The notes below the pieces were generated by a model. That model searched no databases. It saw nothing but the letters and a program-made list of their open reading frames with translations, and was not told the origin of the DNA. Positions 46,007 to 54,198 of a stretch of 64,000 bases of DNA are shown one piece after another. This DNA comes from Oscillospiraceae bacterium. Its GTDB lineage: Bacteria > Bacillota > Clostridia > Oscillospirales > Acutalibacteraceae. The position numbers and the translations under genes were made by a program. Position 1 is the first letter of the stretch, and each line of letters begins with the position of its first letter. The DNA is taken from assembly GCA_031268405.1 (NCBI GenBank), contig JAIRXF010000017.1:1-64000 (forward strand), read 5' to 3'.

Positions 46007-47056
46007 ATGCTTGCTGAAAGTTTTGTATTAAAGGCTAATTTATTTGAAAATGGAATTAGCATTTCGGAAGGTGCGAAAAAATTTCTGAATTCTAAATCGG
46101 ATATCTGGTTTATGGACAATAGTTACATTACATGTACTGGAGTTTCAATGCATTTTGATGATCAATATATTACTGTTAGTGTTCGTCCAGAATCAAAATA
46201 TAAACTTGTTGAAAATAATGAAAAGATTTTTATTTCAGAAAATGAAAAAAATCTTTTTGAGGCAACTTTAATTTTTCCTCCCAATTATATGAAGGGAGAT
46301 ATCTTTATTGGAGGCAAAAAAATAACAAAATATGTAAATACCTATACGGATCGTATTCGCATTCAAGCTATGCATGGATGTGCAAATAGTTGCAAATTTT
46401 GCAACGCAAAAGAAAGTGGTTATAATTTTAATGACATTGAAGGCCTTGATGAAGCGTTTCAAATCGCCTTAGCTCAAAGCAATGCGTCTCATTCATTTAT
46501 ATCAACTAACAATGTTAAAGATGAAGATGGATTAAAAAAATTAACAGAAATTATTGAATATTTTGGCAAAAAATATTGTGATATGGGTTTAGACCTCATG
46601 ACTTCACCGCGTGGATTTACAAGTTATACCGATTCAAGCCAATATGCACCATATTTAAACCATATTAAAGATAACGGAATTCAAGGAATCGCTGTAGACA
46701 TAGAATTAAATAATTCTGACAAATTTAAGTATTATTGCCCCGAAAAATTTCTTATTGGTCAAGAAAATTATTTTAGATTTATTGAACAAGCTGTAGAAAT
46801 TTTTGGGGTAAATCATGTTCGTTCTGTATTAATCGTTGGGCTTGAATCTTTGGAAGAAACTTTAAAAGGAGTAGAAAAATTAGCACAACGTGGCTGTAAT
46901 CCTGTACTTTCGCCGTTATTCCCGTATGGCGAGGCAAATATTCCTCCAAATGCAGAATTGTTTATTTTGGCAAAAACGAAAAGTGAGAAAATTTGTGAAA
47001 AATATGGAATTAAAATGGGGCCTTTATGCGGTCCGTGTGTTCATAATACACTTTAG
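46007..47056 (+). CDS. Radical SAM enzyme of unknown reaction
   Basis: 349 residues. An N-terminal domain of about 110 residues, mostly predicted beta strand and unrecognised, precedes 'HGCANSCKFCNAKE' with the classical C125xxxC129xxC132 motif. A partial barrel follows ('GIAVDIELN', 'VRSVLIVGLESLEET', 'NPVLSPLFPYGEA'). The end has three cysteines in 'GPLCGPCVHN' and nearby that might coordinate metal. The start is the ATG at 46007, which follows AAAGGAG; an earlier in-frame start at 45920 would overlap the previous gene and lacks a binding site. It probably works with the ATP-grasp enzyme encoded three bases downstream. Confidence 0.75.
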   Translation: MLAESFVLKANLFENGISISEGAKKFLNSKSDIWFMDNSYITCTGVSMHFDDQYITVSVRPESKYKLVENNEKIFISENEKNLFEATLIFPPNYMKGDIFIGGKKITKYVNTYTDRIRIQAMHGCANSCKFCNAKESGYNFNDIEGLDEAFQIALAQSNASHSFISTNNVKDEDGLKKLTEIIEYFGKKYCDMGLDLMTSPRGFTSYTDSSQYAPYLNHIKDNGIQGIAVDIELNNSDKFKYYCPEKFLIGQENYFRFIEQAVEIFGVNHVRSVLIVGLESLEETLKGVEKLAQRGCNPVLSPLFPYGEANIPPNAELFILAKTKSEKICEKYGIKMGPLCGPCVHNTL

Positions 47057-47067
47057 GAATGAATAAT

Positions 47068-47979
47068 ATGAAAAAAATTTATGTAGGGCCAAAGCAAACA
47101 ACTATTGAAAACAGTGATTTTTTCAACGATTCTATCACGCTGTTTAAAGATAAAGCAAATTTTGATTATTGGAATCCAGATACAAATCCTTTGCAAATTT
47201 TACTGTACAATGAAAGAATTGCAAAATTAACCGAATCAACAGAAATAATGGCGCATAATCCTAGACTTGTAAATGAATGTGTTTTACCCGAATATGTACA
47301 TCAAATTTGCAAAAATTCGATGCCACTTCTTGAAATTTTAGATGACAAAAATCAAACGCATAAACTTATGCAAAATATTGTTCCTATGTTGGATTATTAC
47401 ATAATTAGGGGGCAAGATTTTGATTACTGCAAACTATGCGATATTTCAAAAGAATTGGTTGTACAGCTTCCTGTAGGAAGTGGTGGCTCGAAAACATATC
47501 TTGTTAACAACAATAATTATAAACAAATTAAGTTAATTTCTGACTGCGAGTATTCGTTGTCGGCATATCAGCGTGATAATGTATCATACAACATCCATTG
47601 TGTAATAAATTCCGAGCAAATTGAAATTTTTGCTCCCTCAAAACAAGAACTGGAAATTTCAAATATTATTGAGTACATGGGCAATGATTTTGAAATTGAT
47701 ATTTCGAATGATGTCAAAAATAAACTAATTCAGTATTCTACAAATATATGCAAAAAAATACAATCTATGGGTTATCTGGGTGTGGTTGGAATTGATTTTA
47801 TCTATGCAAACGGTGAGCTATATTTCATAGAAATTAATCCTCGTTTTCAAGGTTCGTCGCGTCAATTGGATGCTCTGTTAAAAGAAAGTAATTTGCCATC
47901 AATTTTTGACTATAACTATCGTGCTTTTAATGTCAAAGAAATGCCCATCGCAAAAGATATGTTGCTATCTATTTTTTAA
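47068..47979 (+). CDS. ATP-grasp ligase
   Basis: 303 residues. The C-terminal half shows the ATP-grasp pattern: 'LVVQLPVGSGGSKTYLV' (phosphate loop, about 125-141), 'YQRDNVSYNIHCV', 'GYLGVVGIDFIYANGELYFIEINPRFQGSS' (abbreviated: GIDFIY...FIEINPRFQGS) with the Glu/Asn metal ligands. These enzymes join a carboxylate to an amine through acyl phosphate. The first 110 residues are an unusual pre-ATP domain. The ATG at 47068 is preferred to 47059, because AGGA (47055-47058) gives normal spacing only to the former. It may ligate an amino acid to the product of the radical-SAM steps. Confidence 0.85.
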   Translation: MKKIYVGPKQTTIENSDFFNDSITLFKDKANFDYWNPDTNPLQILLYNERIAKLTESTEIMAHNPRLVNECVLPEYVHQICKNSMPLLEILDDKNQTHKLMQNIVPMLDYYIIRGQDFDYCKLCDISKELVVQLPVGSGGSKTYLVNNNNYKQIKLISDCEYSLSAYQRDNVSYNIHCVINSEQIEIFAPSKQELEISNIIEYMGNDFEIDISNDVKNKLIQYSTNICKKIQSMGYLGVVGIDFIYANGELYFIEINPRFQGSSRQLDALLKESNLPSIFDYNYRAFNVKEMPIAKDMLLSIF

Positions 47980-48002
47980 TTTGTATTACGGAGGGTATAA
48001 AC

Positions 48003-48467
48003 ATGTGTGCGTTGAAAAGAAGTCAATTAAAAATTGGAGCTATCATTAAACCCGACGGATTTCCGGAGGGGAAAATTGCCACCGTGGAAAATTGTTCATT
48101 AGAAAATTTTGTTGATGGTGATAGCAAAAAAGAATGGCCTTGCTGGACGGTTATGACCAATGTACCAAAACCACTGCATAAATATTTGATAGTTGATTGG
48201 GGCAAAGAAGATGGAGTAATTATTTGGACAAAATCAAATATGGATTTTGCTCCAATTGGATCAAAGCTTTTGAGAGAACGCAGTGGCCTTGAAGAAATGA
48301 AAAATATTTATGGCGATGAACCAGAGAATTATATTTATTCTTTGGTTACCTATGTTTTAGATTACGAATATGAAAATTTCAATAAATTCTATTGTATTGA
48401 ACGTTTACGTGATCAAAAAATTTTCCGATACGAGGGTCAGAAAATAAATATAGATGAGGAAAATTAG
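48003..48467 (+). CDS. Unknown 154-residue cluster protein
   Basis: I do not recognise this protein. It has 154 residues, no signal peptide, no membrane helix, and only three cysteines (Cys2 included). It is acidic at the end and rich in aromatic residues (six Trp, many Tyr/Phe). 'KIGAIIKPDGFPEGKIATVENC' near the start and 'WPCWTVMTNVPKPLHKYLIVDWG' (abbreviated: WPCWTVM...LIVDWG) look like beta strands. ATG with GGAGGG upstream, 23 bases after the ATP-grasp gene and before the M20 gene, so it is firmly inside the operon. It could be an accessory subunit, an immunity protein or a substrate carrier; nothing decides between these. Confidence 0.65.
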   Translation: MCALKRSQLKIGAIIKPDGFPEGKIATVENCSLENFVDGDSKKEWPCWTVMTNVPKPLHKYLIVDWGKEDGVIIWTKSNMDFAPIGSKLLRERSGLEEMKNIYGDEPENYIYSLVTYVLDYEYENFNKFYCIERLRDQKIFRYEGQKINIDEEN

Positions 48468-48499
48468 GTCTGTTGAGTTTAACAAAAGAGAGGTTTACT

Positions 48500-49765
48500 A
48501 TGAAAAAAATTAAAAAAATATTGATTTTGGTTTTAATTGCTTTTTGCTTTTTTACAAATCACACGATTCATACATTCGCTTTAAAAATTAATGTCGATGA
48601 ATTCATTAATCAACAAAAAATAGTAGAATGGCGTCGGCATTTTCATATGTTTCCCGAGTTGTCGTTTCAAGAATACGAAACTACAAAATATATAATAGAA
48701 CAACTTTCTAATTATCCTGAATTAGATATTCTAAGACCGACCAAAACTGGACTTATAGCTGTTATTAAAGGCGAAAAACCAGGAAAAGTAGTTGCTCTGA
48801 GAGCAGATATTGATGCTTTACCAATACAAGAAGAAACGGATGTGGAATTTAAATCTAAAAATCCAGGCATTATGCACGCTTGTGGGCATGATTGTCATGC
48901 GGCAATGCTACTTGGCGCGATAGATGTTTTGTATAGAATTAAGAATGAATTATCAGGTACGATTAAATTTATTTTTCAACACGCAGAGGAAGATGGGCGA
49001 AGTGGCGGTGCAGAAGAATTTGTAAAATCCGGATTTTTAAATGATGTAGAAGCATTTTATGGTTCGCACGTATTCCCTGAATTTTCTGTTGGCGTAGTAT
49101 TGGCAGGAAGTGGCCCTGTTTGGGCTAGTTCCGATGCTTTTAATATAGAAGTTATTGGAAAGGGTGGTCATGCTGCATATCCAGAAAAAGCTGTAAATCC
49201 GATAATAATTGGCGCAGAAATTGTACGAGCTTTAAATCTTATTATTTCAAATGATGTTATTGCAAATGAAAGTGCGGTGGTGACTGTTGGCTCGTTTCAT
49301 GCAGGCACCATGTCCAATATTATTCCAAATTCCTGTGAAATTAAAGGTATTGTTAGAGCACATCAACCTCGCGTAAGAGAATTTATAGAACAAAAAATAA
49401 AATTATTGCTTGATGACGTAGATACTTCTTATGGAACAAAATGCAAGCTCACTTATAGTTATGGGTATTCGGCTGTAATCAATGATGAAAATCTTTACCA
49501 CTTACTTAAAAAGATAGCTACAGAATACCTGCCCAATATCAAAATAGAAGAGATGAATCCCACAATGTATGCTGAAGATTTTTCAGCATATCGCGCTATT
49601 GCTCCTTCATTTTTCGCTTGCATTGGATCAAAACCGGATTCTGACGAATATTTTGAACTTCACCATTCTCGTTTTAATATAAATGAAAAAGTTTTAGCAA
49701 TTGGTACGGCGTTATATGTTGAATTTGCTCTTAGTGCAACCATAAGAAGCGAAAATATTTTTTAA
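48500..49765 (+). CDS. Exported M20 family amidohydrolase
   Basis: 421 residues. A signal peptide (basic start, hydrophobic helix about 7-21, likely cut near 'HTFA') precedes an M20D domain. Metal ligands are seen in 'HACGHDCHAAM' (C128, H130), the pair in 'HAEED' (163-164), 'VIGKGGHAAYP' and 'ELHHSRF'. M20D enzymes hydrolyse N-acyl amino acids and similar amides, and are usually cytosolic. Here the signal peptide predicts action outside the membrane. The ATG at 48500 has GAGAGG seven bases upstream and is preferred over the TTG at 48473. Placed between biosynthesis genes and an exporter, it may trim or unmask an exported compound. Confidence 0.85.
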   Translation: MKKIKKILILVLIAFCFFTNHTIHTFALKINVDEFINQQKIVEWRRHFHMFPELSFQEYETTKYIIEQLSNYPELDILRPTKTGLIAVIKGEKPGKVVALRADIDALPIQEETDVEFKSKNPGIMHACGHDCHAAMLLGAIDVLYRIKNELSGTIKFIFQHAEEDGRSGGAEEFVKSGFLNDVEAFYGSHVFPEFSVGVVLAGSGPVWASSDAFNIEVIGKGGHAAYPEKAVNPIIIGAEIVRALNLIISNDVIANESAVVTVGSFHAGTMSNIIPNSCEIKGIVRAHQPRVREFIEQKIKLLLDDVDTSYGTKCKLTYSYGYSAVINDENLYHLLKKIATEYLPNIKIEEMNPTMYAEDFSAYRAIAPSFFACIGSKPDSDEYFELHHSRFNINEKVLAIGTALYVEFALSATIRSENIF

Positions 49766-49788
49766 TAAAATAAGTTGGAAGTGGAAAT

Positions 49789-51516
49789 TTGAATACAAGA
49801 CTTAAAAAATTAATTTCATATTACAAACCATACAGGAAGACACTTATTCTGGATTTGTTGTTTTCAGTCTTTTCTGCACTGATTGCGATATCTATACCAA
49901 TAATATGTCACTATATAACAGGCCATGCAATATTTTTGGAAAAATCCAAGGCAACCCAAATGATTTTTTACCTGGCCATATTGATGGTCTTGCTTTATAT
50001 TATTTTTTTCTTATGCAAAAGGTATATGGAATATAAGGGTAAAATGTTTGCTTCGAAAATAGAAATAGATATTGAGACTGATTTATTTAAACACTTTCAA
50101 AGTCAAGATTTTAGTTTTTATGATGAGCAAAAAGTTGGAAAATTAATGTCACATATTACTACTGATGCTTATAACTTGACAAATGTCATAAAATCCACAC
50201 CAGAAATTGTGCTAAATGTTATTATTAGATTTTTAGCAGTTTTTACATTTTTGTTTTTTTACAACAAGGTGTTTGGATTTGTATTATTGGGTGCTTTTAT
50301 TTTAAATTTTATTTTTATGTGGTATGTTTTGCCCAAGGTTCAAAAAGCAAATAAATATTCACGAGAAGTGTTTTCAAATATTTCGTCCGATCTAGAAGAA
50401 AATTTATCTGGAATAAGAACAATCAAGTCATTTGCGAATGAACAAATTGAAATTTCTAAGTTTAGTAATAATAGCAAAACATATCTTAATGCAAAAGATA
50501 AAATTTATAGCATTCACAGTGTGTTTTATTCTGGATTGTTATTATTTGTTATAAGTATTGCACCAATAATTACAGTTGTCGGAGCACTTTTTATAATAAA
50601 TGATCTCCTGACACTCAGTGATGTAATTGCATTTATACTTTATATTGGCGTTCTCGAAAGCCCGCTTTGGGATATTGTAAACTTAAATGAATTTGTAAGA
50701 GAGGGGATTATTGGTTTTAATAGAATTATTGATATGTTAGAAGTTAAACCTCAAATCACTGAATCAATAAATGCGGTAAACTTAGAAAATGTAAGCGGAA
50801 ATATTGAGTTTAAGGATGTATTTTTTAAATATGAAAAAACAAATAAAAATATTTTTGAAAAATTAAGCTTGAAAATAAATTCAGGCGAGTATATTGCCAT
50901 AGTTGGTTCATCTGGCGTCGGTAAATCTACATTCGGTAATTTAATTCCACGTTTTTACGATGTTTTCAGCGGCGAAATTTTAATCGACGGAGTTAATGTT
51001 AAAGAAATAAAATTAGCTAATTTGCGCCAGAATATTGGGTTTGTACATCAGGATACATTTTTATTTTCAGGAACTATAATAGAAAATATTCGTTATGGTA
51101 AACCTGATGCTACCGATGAAGAAGTAGTTGAAGCTGCAAAAAATGTTTATGCTCACGATTTTATTATGAACTTTGTCAATGGCTATGATACGCAAATAGG
51201 AACCAGGGGTTTAAAACTTTCCGGTGGACAAAAGCAACGGTTAGCAATTGCACGAGTATTTTTAAAAAATCCGCCCATTCTAATTTTTGATGAAGCAACA
51301 TCAAGTCTTGACAATGAAAGCGAAAGATATATACAAAAGTCTATGGAAAAATTGGCTATTGGACGAACAACAATTGTTATAGCGCACAGATTATCAACAA
51401 TAAAAAACGCAAAAAGAATATTAGTTCTGGCAAATGGCGAAATTGTCGAGGAGGGAACGCATGCAGAACTGCTCTCTAAAAATGGTGCGTATGCTGAGTT
51501 TTACAGTCTTTTATAA
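49789..51516 (+). CDS. ABC exporter, fused permease and ATPase
   Basis: 575 residues. A six-helix type IV exporter permease (about 15-310) joins an ATPase with Walker A 'GSSGVGKST' (about 373), Q-loop 'GFVHQDTFLF', signature 'LSGGQKQR' (about 478), Walker B 'ILIFDEATS' (about 497) and the switch His in 'VIAHRLST'. It acts as a homodimer exporting lipids, peptides or small molecules. It has no peptidase C39 domain, so it does not cleave a leader. TTG start, 23 bases after the M20 gene. It is the last gene of the cluster and the likely exporter of its product. Confidence 0.93.
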   Translation: MNTRLKKLISYYKPYRKTLILDLLFSVFSALIAISIPIICHYITGHAIFLEKSKATQMIFYLAILMVLLYIIFFLCKRYMEYKGKMFASKIEIDIETDLFKHFQSQDFSFYDEQKVGKLMSHITTDAYNLTNVIKSTPEIVLNVIIRFLAVFTFLFFYNKVFGFVLLGAFILNFIFMWYVLPKVQKANKYSREVFSNISSDLEENLSGIRTIKSFANEQIEISKFSNNSKTYLNAKDKIYSIHSVFYSGLLLFVISIAPIITVVGALFIINDLLTLSDVIAFILYIGVLESPLWDIVNLNEFVREGIIGFNRIIDMLEVKPQITESINAVNLENVSGNIEFKDVFFKYEKTNKNIFEKLSLKINSGEYIAIVGSSGVGKSTFGNLIPRFYDVFSGEILIDGVNVKEIKLANLRQNIGFVHQDTFLFSGTIIENIRYGKPDATDEEVVEAAKNVYAHDFIMNFVNGYDTQIGTRGLKLSGGQKQRLAIARVFLKNPPILIFDEATSSLDNESERYIQKSMEKLAIGRTTIVIAHRLSTIKNAKRILVLANGEIVEEGTHAELLSKNGAYAEFYSLL

Positions 51517-52435
51517 GCACTATTTTATTTGTTTGGCTTAAAAATCTAAGAAATTAACTTAAAAGGGTGAAAAATGAGCATTTTTGGTTTTACGTCGGGC
51601 TTCATTGTTCCCATTTTGTGTTTCTTCATAAGTTTGATTTTTAAAACTGATCTTTCTCATTTTTAATCGCTAAATGATGCGATTTTGTTTTGCAACCTTT
51701 CATTTCGATATAAGCTGGTAAATAGTTGATAATTTCGAGTAATTCAGCTTTGTAATCAGAATTTAATTTTTCAAATTTTTGTTCTGATAGCAAAATGTTT
51801 TTAAACTCGCCTAGTTTTTCTTTAGTATTGCGTTAGCAATACTTTTTTTATATTTGTTAATATGAAAATCGATAATTGTGTAAACCCTATATTTTTCACA
51901 AAGTCTTATAATATCAGGCATGATATTGTTTAGCTCGTAATGATCAAAACTTGCGAATTTGTTTTTACCGCTTTTTATCTTTTTAACTACTGTAATTGCG
52001 CCACGCGCCAGGATTTTAATTTGTATTTGGGATTTTTAGAGCTTGGTTTATTGTTGATGGCAAAGCTATTTAATAGTTTTGTATAAAGACGCAAATCCAG
52101 CAGGCAGAGATGTTTTGCGCGTGCGCAATTAAAAGTTTGTGCTGAGTGTGGTTCGAAGCACGGCTCTTGTGGCATTTGTTTTAAGAATAGCAACTCCTTG
52201 CCTTAGCATATTTATCTTTATAATCTTTTTATAATTTAAATCGAAAATGTAGATTCGTGATGCTAAAATTTCTTGCTAAAATTATAAGTAATGTTTACGC
52301 TTTCTTCTAAACGAATTAATAAAAAAATATTTTCAGCAAAGAATAAGCACAGATAGATTTTATTTACGCAGAATTTCTTAAATTATTCTGGGGAGCCTTA
52401 TTAAAAATAAGAATGTTGAGGAGCTTTTGGATTTT
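51517..52435. other. Non-coding stretch with decayed phage-like sequence
   Basis: 919 bases between the ABC exporter and the DUF378 gene. The middle (51642-52193) contains broken minus-strand coding sequence described separately. The part from 52000 to 52200 is less AT-rich than its surroundings and contains GCGCGTGCGCAATT. The rest is AT-rich with no recognised feature. Confidence 0.55.
51642..52020 (-). pseudogene. Decayed minus-strand gene, possibly phage ERF-type recombinase
   Basis: Read on the minus strand, 52020-51811 encodes about 69 codons ending at a stop, with 'GKNKFASFDHYELNNIMPDI' followed by 'IRLCEKYRVYTIIDFH'. This resembles the start of ERF-family single-strand annealing proteins of Firmicutes phages ('KNxFAGYxYFELxDFLP'). 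From about 51833 the coding continues in another frame for about 62 codons ('LGEFKNILLSEQKF', 'AELLEIINYLPAYIEMKG') to a TAA at 51642. The change of frame and the stop suggest a frameshifted, dead gene. No start or ribosome binding site is seen. The ERF match is from memory of the pattern only. Confidence 0.4.
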
Positions 52436-52654
52436 ATGAGCAAACTTTTACTTTCTCTTCTAATACTTGGTGGACTTAATATGGGGTCAGTGGGTTTATT
52501 TCAGTTTGACTTTATAACCTGGTCACTTGGTGGTCCTGATGCTCTTGCTAGCCGAATCGCACAAACATTTCTTGCAGCATGTGCCATTTGGTGTCTCTCT
52601 TTTTTATTTCCAAGTGAAAAAGGGAATTATACAAAGGTTCATAGAAGACGCTAA
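52436..52654 (+). CDS. DUF378 family membrane protein
   Basis: 72 residues with two hydrophobic helices. 'LLILGGLNMGSVGLFQFDFI' is the signature of DUF378 (normally 'GxLNWGLVGLFxFDLV'), followed by a second helix after 'RIAQTF'. These are small membrane proteins of unknown function, common in Clostridia. GAGGAG lies 12 bases before the ATG at 52436; a TTG nine bases earlier has only three bases spacing, so the ATG is preferred. The Met in place of the usual Trp in 'LNWG' is a minor oddity. Confidence 0.85.
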   Translation: MSKLLLSLLILGGLNMGSVGLFQFDFITWSLGGPDALASRIAQTFLAACAIWCLSFLFPSEKGNYTKVHRRR

Positions 52655-52733
52655 TTTTAACGTCAGTTTCTTAAGATGATTTTATATTAAAAATAAAGCA
52701 AACGGACACACAAACAACAAAAAGAGGTAAAAA

Positions 52734-53840
52734 ATGAAAATTAAGTTTGCAATATTAATGATGTTGATTTTTTTTATTTCTGGATGTACAAATCAAAGGC
52801 AACTTCACGATCGACTCATAGTTCAAGGAATTGGCATAGATCACGAAAAAGATAGTTATAAAGTCACCGTTGATATTTTTGATGTTGATTCTTCCGAAGA
52901 AGAAATGGCGCCCAAAATAGTTGAATCTGAAGGTTCGAGTGTGTTAGAAGCTCTTTCAAACATGAACAATCAAACGGGAGAGCAATTGTTGTATTCTCAA
53001 AATTTTGTCATTTTAATAGGAAAAGAAACAGCAGAACGAGGAGTAAATGAAATAATAGATTTTTTTGTGAGGCACCACGAAGCAAGACCAAGTGTATCAA
53101 TATTTTCTGTAGATGGCCTTGCCAGTGAAGCCATGAAATGCAACGTGGGCGGCAAAACAATAACTTCCCAAAACATTGAAGACATAGCAAAAGCTGATTC
53201 TTTGAATGCAGAAATCATTGGTTCAAATGTTTTAAAATTTGTATCTGCCACGCAAAACCCAACTTCGGATCCAAAAACGTTGAGTTTAAAACTTGAGAAA
53301 TCCAAAGAAAAAACTATTTTAAAATCGGGTGGGCTTGCCATATTTTCAAAAGATAAACTCAGTGGTTTTTTGGATCAAGATGAAACCATAGGTGCCTTGT
53401 TAATCAGCAGTAAAGTTAAGGATACCGTCAAAGTTGTGGAAATCCCCGACATAGGCAAGGTCACTTTTAGTGTTTCTGATTCTTCCAGTAAAATCGATGT
53501 TAATGTTCATAAATCGATGCTAATGTGCGATATACAGGCCAATGTAAATGCTGATATATATGAATTTGATAACAAGGGAAATACTGGCAAAAAATTAGAA
53601 GATTATTCTGATATTCTTCAAAGCAATTTAGCTAAAAATCTTGAATTTTCAATATGGAAGGCAATTAACAAAGTTGTGATAGAATATCAAAGCGATGCAT
53701 TTTGTATAGGCCAAAGATTTTTTAAAAATGATCCTCAAAACTTTAAAGAGTTTTCGAAGGATTGGAAAGAAAATATGAAAAAAGCCAGGTATTTTGTGAA
53801 AGTTTCGGTAAAACTTCAAAAGACGGGGAAAGAAATTTAA
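52734..53840 (+). CDS. Ger(x)C-type spore germination lipoprotein
   Basis: 368 residues. A lipoprotein signal ends in 'FISGC' (Cys18). The mature part matches the Ger(x)C family: 'LIVQGIGIDHEKDSYKVTVDIF' near the start (abbreviated: VQGIGIDH), 'SQNFVILIGKETAERG', 'FVRHHEARPSVSIF', and a C-terminal domain from about 195 ending 'YFVKVSVKL'. GerC-type subunits complete nutrient receptors with a GerA-type and a GerB-type membrane partner. Neither partner is adjacent, so this is an orphan. It suggests a spore-forming organism or a recent ancestor that formed spores. ATG after AAAGAGG. Confidence 0.88.
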   Translation: MKIKFAILMMLIFFISGCTNQRQLHDRLIVQGIGIDHEKDSYKVTVDIFDVDSSEEEMAPKIVESEGSSVLEALSNMNNQTGEQLLYSQNFVILIGKETAERGVNEIIDFFVRHHEARPSVSIFSVDGLASEAMKCNVGGKTITSQNIEDIAKADSLNAEIIGSNVLKFVSATQNPTSDPKTLSLKLEKSKEKTILKSGGLAIFSKDKLSGFLDQDETIGALLISSKVKDTVKVVEIPDIGKVTFSVSDSSSKIDVNVHKSMLMCDIQANVNADIYEFDNKGNTGKKLEDYSDILQSNLAKNLEFSIWKAINKVVIEYQSDAFCIGQRFFKNDPQNFKEFSKDWKENMKKARYFVKVSVKLQKTGKEI

Positions 53841-54198
53841 TTTTTTGTGAAATTAGGCAATTTAAAGTTAAAAGCCTATAAAATTCAAGAAAATTTGATT
53901 TCAAGTGGGTACACTTATAAGATTATAAAATTTTTTAAAGATTCATCTTAAAATATTTATTTTTAATTATCTTATTAATATTGTTGTTTTAACATTTGCA
54001 AAAGCATAAAAACTCACGAATTTTTAATATATTAAACTTTTATTATAAAAATTTTTGTATATTTGGTAAGTTCTATCCCGTTATGTTATTTACACAACAG
54101 AACTTTTGTGCTAAAATTAAAAGTATGTTTCATTAAACACAAAGGATGTTATCACAAAAATAAATGCGAATTTTGCTTTTAAAAACAGAAGGAGAAAA
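53841..54198. other. Intergenic region upstream of the DEAD-box helicase
   Basis: 358 AT-rich bases with a good promoter at 54089-54117 and a leader of about 75 bases. No terminator for the gerC-like gene is obvious. Confidence 0.5.
54089..54117 (+). promoter_or_regulatory. Putative promoter of DEAD-box helicase
   Basis: TTTACA, 17 bases, TAAAAT; about 80 bases before the start codon. Confidence 0.55.

Noticed and set aside
43223..52435. Direct repeat of the tRNA-Leu 3' end marking an integrated element
   Set aside because: I searched the 51.5-52.4 kb region by eye for the T-arm/acceptor sequence and did not find it; no integrase gene is visible.
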